A DNA stretch of 5,416 bases from Prevotellaceae bacterium UBA1716 (GTDB lineage Bacteria; Bacteroidota; Bacteroidia; Bacteroidales; Bacteroidaceae), in contig DCIW01000188.1 of NCBI GenBank assembly GCA_002317225.1, positions 1 through 5,416 on the forward strand, in the 5' to 3' direction. The number at the start of each line of letters is the position of its first letter. Within the stretch, counting starts at the first letter, position 1. Below are positions 1-4,662 of the stretch, in pieces. The translations under genes and the position numbers were made by a program. The notes under the pieces were generated by a model. That model was not told the DNA's origin and did not search any database. It worked only from the letters and a program-made list of their open reading frames with translations.

Positions 1-272
1 ATGCTGAGGAAGACCGAATCCCATCTGTTCGCGAATATGCAGCCAATGTAGAAGTTAACGTAAACACATGCATGAGGGCTTACGATTGGCTCTGCTCACA
101 GGATGTTATCTTCACAAAGCGCGGACTCGGATATTTCGTTTCGCCAGGTGCTCGCGACTCTATCCTTGTGGTTCGCAAAAAAGAATTCTATGACGAGTTT
201 GTTCCAGAACTTATCCAAAAGATGAACACACTCAACATCACAAAAGATGAATTACTAAAAGCAATCAAATAG
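1..272 (+). CDS. GntR-family (YtrA-like) transcriptional regulator, 3' part only
   Basis: This is the C-terminal 89 residues of a winged-helix repressor. The first full codon is at base 3, and the true start lies before the window. The frame is open from the left edge, so the internal ATG at 72 is not the start. The visible part reads as a GntR DNA-binding domain: RIPSVREYA at residues 5-13, the recognition-helix region VNVNTCMRAYDWL at 18-30, and the wing KRGLGYFV at 39-46. Only about 40 residues follow the wing, so there is no large effector domain. That short tail fits the YtrA subfamily, whose members typically control neighbouring ABC transporter genes. The tail is charged and probably helical. 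The next gene starts 27 bases downstream with no terminator between, so co-transcription is likely. The inferred role is autoregulation and repression of this exporter operon. Its operator would lie upstream and cannot be seen here. Confidence 0.9.
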   Translation, partial: AEEDRIPSVREYAANVEVNVNTCMRAYDWLCSQDVIFTKRGLGYFVSPGARDSILVVRKKEFYDEFVPELIQKMNTLNITKDELLKAIK

Positions 273-299
273 ACAAAAACATAACAAAAAGTATCAATT

Positions 300-1169
300 A
301 TGAAAACAAGATCATTTATTATCGTAGCAGTTTTGGCATCTTTGCTTATGACAAGTTGTAAGAATGCCATCAAGCAAATAACTGAACAGGCAAAGCACGA
401 AATAAAGGAAAACCACGAATACCGCGACTCTGAAAAGTGGGGCAAAGTGGTTGAAAAGGAGATTGGCGACTCTACCCAAATGTTCCAGAAGATTCAGATT
501 GACGGAAACGTAGAAGTTGTCTTCACTCAGGGCGATGTTTGCAAAATCAAGGCTTACGGAAACGAAAAGGCTATCGATGAGTATCAGTTCTCAACCGAAA
601 ACAATGTTGATAACACTATCACTCAGGTCATTAACCTCAAGAATTTCTCATACGAAAAGAATAAGGAAAATCATAATGTGGATAAGAACACTCCTGCCAT
701 CACAGTCTATATTACTGCTCCAAGGCTCGAAGACATCACAGTTTATGGTGCTGGCGATATCAAGTTCGATAGCGACCTTGCTCAGGAAGAAAACCTTAGT
801 ATCACTATCAACGGTGCTGGTGATGTAGACGTGGAGAATGTGGAAATAGGTGCATTCGAATGCACAATCAACGGTGCGGGCGACATCACAGCCGAAAGCA
901 TCAAGTGTAGTGGTAATGCCGATTTCACAATCAACGGTGCGGGGGATATCGACACAAAACTTAAGTGCGAAAATGCAAAACTCCAAGTGAATGGTGCAGG
1001 TGATATCGGTCTTAACGTGAAGTGTAACGAACTCATTGCCAACTGCAACGGTGTCGGTGACATCAAACTCAAAGGCGAATGCAACCAGCTTATCAAGAGC
1101 GATGGTGCTATTGGTGGCATCGACTCACGCAACTTAAAGGTTAACGGTAATGTAAAGATTGAAAAATGA
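300..1169 (+). CDS. Lipoprotein with DUF2807 (head GIN domain) repeats
   Basis: The 289-residue protein has a lipoprotein signal: MKTR, a hydrophobic stretch at residues 6-17, and lipobox LMTSC with Cys20 as the lipid-bearing residue. A charged linker follows to about residue 60. From there a beta-rich domain begins (QKIQIDGNVEVVF, about 64-76), the usual opening of DUF2807 proteins. The C-terminal half carries turns of the form N-G-A-G-D-I at about residues 149, 171, 191, 212, 231 and 250, and a degenerate one (DGAIGGI) at 268. The 18-22 residue spacing suggests a right-handed beta-helix with one turn per repeat. No catalytic residues are evident. DUF2807 is often labelled 'putative auto-transporter adhesin', but no function is established and I would not adopt that name. 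Its stop overlaps the start of the ATPase gene (ATGA), so translation is probably coupled. This suggests an envelope-side accessory or sensor for the exporter. The ATG at 300 is chosen because it gives the complete signal peptide; the leader before it is A-rich without a Shine-Dalgarno sequence. Confidence 0.88.
   Translation: MKTRSFIIVAVLASLLMTSCKNAIKQITEQAKHEIKENHEYRDSEKWGKVVEKEIGDSTQMFQKIQIDGNVEVVFTQGDVCKIKAYGNEKAIDEYQFSTENNVDNTITQVINLKNFSYEKNKENHNVDKNTPAITVYITAPRLEDITVYGAGDIKFDSDLAQEENLSITINGAGDVDVENVEIGAFECTINGAGDITAESIKCSGNADFTINGAGDIDTKLKCENAKLQVNGAGDIGLNVKCNELIANCNGVGDIKLKGECNQLIKSDGAIGGIDSRNLKVNGNVKIEK
744..1121 (+). repeat. Tandem Asn-Gly-Ala-Gly-Asp coding repeats in the lipoprotein
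   Basis: Seven in-frame units begin at bases 744, 810, 870, 933, 990, 1047 and 1101, a period of 54 to 66 bases. The middle units share near-identical DNA of the form atcaacggtgcgggcgacatc. The first (Tyr for Asn), the sixth (Val for Ala) and the seventh (GAIGG) are diverged. The shared part is the turn only; the bases between turns differ. This fits structural repeats under protein selection with some recent duplication, rather than a mobile or non-coding repeat. The near-identical stretches could allow slippage or recombination that changes the number of turns. Confidence 0.85.
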
Positions 1170-1861
1170 TCCATCTATCCAACATCCACAAGACGTACAA
1201 GGGCGCACAACCTTTGCACGTCTTGAAGGGTATAAATATAGACATAGCAGAAGGCGAGTTCGTTGCCATCATGGGTGCTTCGGGTTCGGGAAAGAGTACT
1301 TTGCTCAATGTTCTCGGAATCCTCGACGACTATGACGAGGGCGAATACTATCTCGGCGACACTCTCATCAAGGATCTGAGCGAGACAAAAGCAGCCGATT
1401 ATCGCAACCGCATGATTGGATTTATCTTCCAGTCGTTCAATCTTATAACATTCAAGAATGCTGTTGAGAATGTGGCGCTGCCATTGTTTTATCAAGGAGT
1501 GAGCCGAAGAAAACGAAATGCTCTTGCACTCGAATATCTTGAAAAGGTGGGACTGAAAGATTGGGCAGACCACTACCCTAACGAACTCTCAGGCGGTCAG
1601 CGTCAGCGTGTTGCTATTGCTCGTGCTCTGATTACCCATCCAAAGATAATCCTTGCCGACGAACCTACTGGTGCTCTCGATTCGAAGACTACGGTCGAAG
1701 TGCTCGATCTTCTGAAAGAACTGCATAAGCAAGGCATGACTATCATCGTCGTTACCCACGAACTCGATGTGGCTCGCCAAGCAGATAGAATAATTAATAT
1801 TATCGACGGACTTATTGTTACTGATAAGACTGAATATCAGGAGAATGGAAAAGTGAAATAA
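1166..1861 (+). CDS. ABC transporter ATP-binding subunit, MacB/LolD/FtsE class
   Basis: The 231-residue protein is a complete stand-alone nucleotide-binding domain with every catalytic motif intact. These are Walker A GASGSGKST at 37-45, the Q-loop glutamine at 89 (FIFQSFNL), the signature LSGGQRQRVAIARAL at 141-155, Walker B IILADEP at 161-167 with catalytic Glu166, the D-loop ALDS at 170-173 and the switch His198 (VVTHE). The sequence type (FQSFNLI, ADEPTGALDS) is that of the type VII ABC superfamily, which includes MacB, LolD and FtsE. It hydrolyses ATP at the inner face of the cytoplasmic membrane and should drive the two permeases that follow. In E. coli MacB this domain is fused to the permease; here it is a separate polypeptide. 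Its start codon overlaps the lipoprotein stop by 4 bases. The last 15 or so residues are hydrophilic and unremarkable. The specific substrate cannot be deduced. Confidence 0.96.
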   Translation: MIHLSNIHKTYKGAQPLHVLKGINIDIAEGEFVAIMGASGSGKSTLLNVLGILDDYDEGEYYLGDTLIKDLSETKAADYRNRMIGFIFQSFNLITFKNAVENVALPLFYQGVSRRKRNALALEYLEKVGLKDWADHYPNELSGGQRQRVAIARALITHPKIILADEPTGALDSKTTVEVLDLLKELHKQGMTIIVVTHELDVARQADRIINIIDGLIVTDKTEYQENGKVK

Positions 1862-1870
1862 GAAGTCCCT

Positions 1871-2013
1871 AGCCCTCCTCATCGCGTCAGCGCTTTCGAG
1901 CTTGACAAGAAAGAACGAGGAGTCCTGCCGGGCAGTTAACAGATAGAACTATAACATATTTCAAGCCATCTTCCCCCAACCGGATGGCCGCCCCCTTGGG
2001 GGGTCGGGGGGCT
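1871..2013 (+). repeat. Palindromic intergenic element, copy 1 (MITE/REP-like)
   Basis: This 143-base non-coding element fills the gap between the ATPase and the first permease. Its ends pair: agccctcc at 1871-1878 complements ggggggct at 2006-2013, eight pairs with one G-T wobble. It shares three blocks with copy 2 (4524-4657) in the same order and orientation: the terminal block; gtcctgccgg..agt at 1922-1936 (13 of 15 identical); and gccatc at 1965 followed by a 31-base core at 1973-2003 that is identical to copy 2. Inside it are a six-base stem gccatc/gatggc (1965-1970 with 1983-1988) and a C-run/G-run hairpin (1991-2003). Its left arm is diverged: the short C-run hairpin of copy 2 is replaced by a longer loop bounded by ctcctc/gaggag (1875-1880, 1917-1922). 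No gene or transposase is inside. No target-site duplication is evident. The mobile nature is inferred. Confidence 0.8.
1886..1906 (+). other. Imperfect hairpin with a TTCG loop in the left arm of element copy 1
   Basis: Bases 1886-1890 (gtcag) pair with 1902-1906 (ttgac, one G-T wobble), and 1892-1894 (gct) pair with 1899-1901 (agc), leaving one bulged C at 1891 and a TTCG loop at 1895-1898. It is nested in the outer ctcctc/gaggag stem (1875-1880 with 1917-1922). No T-run follows, so it is not an intrinsic terminator. It has no counterpart in element copy 2. It could be an RNA stability or processing element, or chance structure. Confidence 0.45.
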
Positions 2014-2015
2014 CT
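2006..2015 (+). promoter_or_regulatory. G-run start region of the first permease, supplied by the repeat element
   Basis: The run gggggg at 2006-2011 ends 4 bases before the ATG at 2016 and forms the right terminus of element copy 1. No other purine-rich site lies near the start. The run could pair weakly with the 16S tail, or be hidden by pairing with the element's own C-runs (1873-1878 or 1991-1995), which would make translation depend on RNA folding. The position is read directly; the control role is inference. Confidence 0.35.
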
Positions 2016-3269
2016 ATGTTTGATATAATACAAGAAATCATAGGCGAACTCAAGCGCAACAAGCTTAGGACCATAGCCACAGGATTTGCGGTGACAAGCG
2101 GATTGTTCTTGCTCATCGTGCTTCAAGGTGCGGGCAATGGTCTCATTCATTCGTTTACGGCGAATATGGGCGACTTTGCGTTTGATGCCATACGCATCTA
2201 TGGAGGCATGACGACCAAGCCTTTCCAGGGCATAAAGGAAGGGCGTGCCATCAATCTTGATGACCGCGATGTCAATATGTCCAAGCGTTCGTTCCCTAAT
2301 CAGGTGTCGGATGTGATGCCTACTTTGCAACAATCGGGACTGAATGTAAGTTTCGGCGATAACTATATAAGTGCCAGTCTTTATGGTGTTTATTCTGATT
2401 TTCAAGGTCTAGAAGCAATCAAGATTCTGCAAGGACGATTTATCAACAATATTGATATCGACCAGACCAGAAAGGTTATTGTAATTGATAATAGTTCGGC
2501 AGACGACCTATTTAAAAATCATGAGAATCCTATCGGACAAAACTTGAAGGTAGGCAATATATCATATAAGGTGGTAGGTGTGTTTAAGGCAAATGAGATG
2601 CAGAACCAGAATGACTTCTACATCCCCTATTCTACCCTCGGCATTATCTACAATCGTGGTCGCTACATCGATGAGTTGGCCATGAAGATTAAGAACATTC
2701 CGACCGACTCGGCAATGAATCTGTTTATGGATGACTATATTCGTGCTTCGAGCTACATACACACTTTCGATCCTACCGACAAGCGTGCTCTCTGGATTAG
2801 GAATCAGGCAGGAGATAATATCCAGATGAACAAGGCGATGGATATTTTGAAGAATGCTTTCTTTATCCTCGGTCTGCTTACTCTCGTGAGCGGTATCGTT
2901 GGCGTTAGTAACATCATGCTTATATCGGTGAAAGAGCGTACTCGTGAGTTCGGAATTCGTCGTGCCATAGGTGCTCGTCCTTGGAGCATCATCAGGATGG
3001 TTATCCTTGAGAGTGTTATCATCACTTCTATTTTCGGATACATCGGTATGCTGCTTGGCATCTTCTTCTGCGAATGGATGGATAAGGCAGTAGGCGGTCA
3101 GACAATGGATTTGGGAGTTTTCCAGACAAAATACTTCATCGATCCTACCGTCGACCTATCTATTTGCATTCAGGCAACTATAGTGATTATTATTGCGGGT
3201 GCTTTGGCAGGATTCTTCCCTGCTCGTAAGGCCGTGAAAGTTAAACCAGTTGAAGCGTTGAACGGATGA
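2016..3269 (+). CDS. MacB/FtsX-type ABC transporter permease, first of two
   Basis: The 417-residue inner-membrane protein has the MacB layout without a fused ATPase. A short cytoplasmic amphipathic N-terminus (IIQEIIGELKRNKLRT) is followed by a first membrane segment at about 19-41. A periplasmic MacB_PCD domain covers about 42-275. Three more membrane segments lie at about 281-305, 328-351 and 383-405. The cytoplasmic loop after segment two holds the conserved KERTREFGIRRAIGA (306-320), and the C-terminus ends in the typical VKVKPVEALNG. It should form a heterodimer with the next gene product and use ATPase strokes to drive periplasmic movement (mechanotransmission, as known for MacB) rather than carry substrate through the membrane. 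The periplasmic domain has no cysteine, unlike its partner. The ATG at 2016 is 2 bases after the intergenic element. The stop overlaps the next start by 4 bases (ATGA), so the two permeases are probably made in equal amounts. Confidence 0.94.
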   Translation: MFDIIQEIIGELKRNKLRTIATGFAVTSGLFLLIVLQGAGNGLIHSFTANMGDFAFDAIRIYGGMTTKPFQGIKEGRAINLDDRDVNMSKRSFPNQVSDVMPTLQQSGLNVSFGDNYISASLYGVYSDFQGLEAIKILQGRFINNIDIDQTRKVIVIDNSSADDLFKNHENPIGQNLKVGNISYKVVGVFKANEMQNQNDFYIPYSTLGIIYNRGRYIDELAMKIKNIPTDSAMNLFMDDYIRASSYIHTFDPTDKRALWIRNQAGDNIQMNKAMDILKNAFFILGLLTLVSGIVGVSNIMLISVKERTREFGIRRAIGARPWSIIRMVILESVIITSIFGYIGMLLGIFFCEWMDKAVGGQTMDLGVFQTKYFIDPTVDLSICIQATIVIIIAGALAGFFPARKAVKVKPVEALNG

Positions 3270-4522
3270 AAATAATTGATTTAGACTTGTGGGAGGAGAT
3301 ATTCGACTCCCTCACGAAAAATAAGACTCGTACGTTCCTCACGGCATTCGGCATCTTCTGGGGTATCTTCATGCTCATATTGCTTATGGGTGGCGGCAAC
3401 GGACTCAAGTCGATGCTCGGGCAGAACTTTGCTGGTTTTGCAAGCAATTCGGGATTCATGATTTCCAATGTTACGAGCGAGCCATATAAGGGTTTCCGCA
3501 AGGGAAGATATTGGAACATCACTCTGAAGGATGTGGATAAGGTAAAGAATTGTGTGCCTGAAATAGATATCTGCACTCCTACCATCCGAAATTGGGGCAG
3601 TATTGCCAAGGCCGACAACCATAGCATGAGCGTACAAATCTGCGGCGAAAAAGGCGATTACAATCAGGTTGATAATCCTAAAATTAAGTTTGGACGCGAA
3701 ATAAATGATATTGATTGCATTCAGCATCGAAAGGTTTGTGTCATAGGTTCGCGAATTGTTGAGGAACTGTTTCCTTCGATTGGAAAGAATGGTAATCCTT
3801 GTGGACGACATATACAGGTGGATAGTGTCAGTTATACGATTGTTGGAGTCAGCGGAAAGAGTTCTGGAGGTATAAGCATCGGAGGAAATGCAACAACGAT
3901 GGTTCATCTGCCTTATTCGACTATGCAACAAATGTATAATAAAGGTGATGCGGTGGATATCCTTTGTCTGACGGCAAAGTCACAGTATAAGATGTCTGAT
4001 GTTCAATATAAGGTGGAACAGCTCTTGAAGCGCACTCATCTTATTAGTCCTGACGACACACAAGCTCTTGTGAAAGTAAATGCTGAGGCAGTCTTCTCGA
4101 TGGTCGACAATCTTTTCAAGGGAGTCAGCATTCTTGTTTGGATGATTGGTCTTGGAACCCTTATAGCAGGTGCTATCGGTGTCAGCAACATCATGATTGT
4201 TACGGTCAAGGAACGAACAACAGAAATTGGTATTCGACGTGCTATCGGTGCCACTCCTTCAAACATCCTGATGATGGTGATGTCTGAAAGTATTGTGCTG
4301 ACACTCGTCGCGGGTATGAGCGGCATTTCGTTTGCGGTGTTTATTCTTCAAGCACTTGAGAATAGTATGCAAGAAGATTCGCCGGGTTCGGTATTCCAAA
4401 TCACTTTCGGACTCGCAATAGGTGCCGCTTTGATGCTCAGCATTCTCGGTATCATCGCAGGACTTGCTCCAGCATTAAGAGCTATGAAAATCAAGCCTGT
4501 TGATGCTATGCGTGAGGAATAG
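3266..4522 (+). CDS. MacB/FtsX-type ABC transporter permease, second of two
   Basis: The 418-residue paralogue of the preceding permease has the same four-segment plan. An N-terminal helix (LWEEIFDSLTKNKTRT) leads to membrane segment one at about 24-46. A periplasmic MacB_PCD domain covers about 47-280. Further membrane segments lie at about 286-313, 338-360 and 381-405. The coupling loop KERTTEIGIRRAIGATP starts at residue 315, and the C-terminus ends in MKIKPVDAMREE. The clearest homology to its neighbour is in the membrane parts and loop; the periplasmic domains differ strongly. The periplasmic domain has seven cysteines (96, 103, 126, 151, 158, 179, 234), whereas the first permease has none there. 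It also has a Gly/Ser-rich stretch (GKSSGGISIGGN). Start overlap with the previous gene implies coupled translation and a permease heterodimer. The stop is followed after one base by element copy 2. Confidence 0.94.
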   Translation: MKIIDLDLWEEIFDSLTKNKTRTFLTAFGIFWGIFMLILLMGGGNGLKSMLGQNFAGFASNSGFMISNVTSEPYKGFRKGRYWNITLKDVDKVKNCVPEIDICTPTIRNWGSIAKADNHSMSVQICGEKGDYNQVDNPKIKFGREINDIDCIQHRKVCVIGSRIVEELFPSIGKNGNPCGRHIQVDSVSYTIVGVSGKSSGGISIGGNATTMVHLPYSTMQQMYNKGDAVDILCLTAKSQYKMSDVQYKVEQLLKRTHLISPDDTQALVKVNAEAVFSMVDNLFKGVSILVWMIGLGTLIAGAIGVSNIMIVTVKERTTEIGIRRAIGATPSNILMMVMSESIVLTLVAGMSGISFAVFILQALENSMQEDSPGSVFQITFGLAIGAALMLSILGIIAGLAPALRAMKIKPVDAMREE

Positions 4523-4523
4523 G

Positions 4524-4657
4524 AGCCCCCCTTCCCCCAAAGGGGGCGTCCTGCCGGATAGTACATAAAGAACAAAAACAATAGAATAACAATAACAAAA
4601 CTAATACGAGCCATCACCCCCAACCGGATGGCCGCCCCCTTGGGGGGATGGGGGGCT
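4524..4657 (+). repeat. Palindromic intergenic element, copy 2, with terminal inverted repeats
   Basis: This 134-base non-coding element fills the gap between the second permease and the adaptor. Its outer 34 bases (4524-4557 and 4624-4657) are inverted repeats, matching at 29 of 34 positions; the outermost eight (agcccccc / ggggggct) match perfectly. Each arm is itself a C-run/G-run hairpin (4534-4546 and 4635-4647). A further stem gccatc/gatggc lies at 4610-4615 and 4627-4632. The middle (4563-4609) is A-rich and unstructured. The core at 4617-4647 is identical over 31 bases to copy 1 (1973-2003), and gtcctgccgg..agt at 4548-4562 matches 1922-1936. There is no coding capacity and no clear target duplication. 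The best reading is a non-autonomous miniature element or REP-like family member; it lacks the T-run of an intrinsic terminator. Confidence 0.85.
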
Positions 4658-4662
4658 TCATT
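4650..4662 (+). promoter_or_regulatory. G-run start region of the adaptor gene, supplied by the repeat element
   Basis: The run gggggg at 4650-4655 lies 7 bases before the ATG at 4663 and is the right terminus of element copy 2. It can pair with the C-run at the left terminus (4526-4531) over the full 126-base separation, or compete with the local hairpin. Ribosome access to the adaptor start may therefore depend on folding of the whole element. The arrangement is seen; the effect is inferred. Confidence 0.35.

Noticed and set aside
72..272. A complete 66-residue small protein starting at ATG 72
   Set aside because: The frame is open from the left edge and the residues before this Met complete a GntR helix-turn-helix, so it is an internal Met of a longer gene.
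648..1174. Two overlapping minus-strand frames (648-986 and 782-1174) with repetitive TVDC-like and SPAPLIV peptides
   Set aside because: Their repeats are the antisense reading of the NGAGD codons; they lie wholly within the lipoprotein gene and resemble no family.
1937..1964. A Bacteroidetes -7/-33 promoter in the AT-rich centre of element copy 1
   Set aside because: No good TAnnTTTG with an upstream TTTG at proper spacing was found here, in the centre of copy 2, or in the gap at 273-299.
1861..2020. Target-site duplications flanking the elements
   Set aside because: The bases just outside both copies were compared and no convincing direct repeat was found; the exact ends are also uncertain.
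1887..2405. A 172-residue minus-strand frame across element copy 1 and the first permease
   Set aside because: It is antisense to a well-supported permease, and its apparent similarity to another frame comes from the shared element.
3281..3931. A 216-residue minus-strand frame
   Set aside because: It is fully antisense to the second permease, with no recognisable domain and low-complexity composition.
4524..4657. Intrinsic terminator formed by the GC-rich hairpins
   Set aside because: No T-run follows either arm on the + strand, and the gene downstream is a functional partner 5 bases away. Partial attenuation cannot be excluded.
1871..4657. CRISPR-like repeats
   Set aside because: There are only two copies 2.6 kb apart with genes between, no regular spacers and no cas genes.
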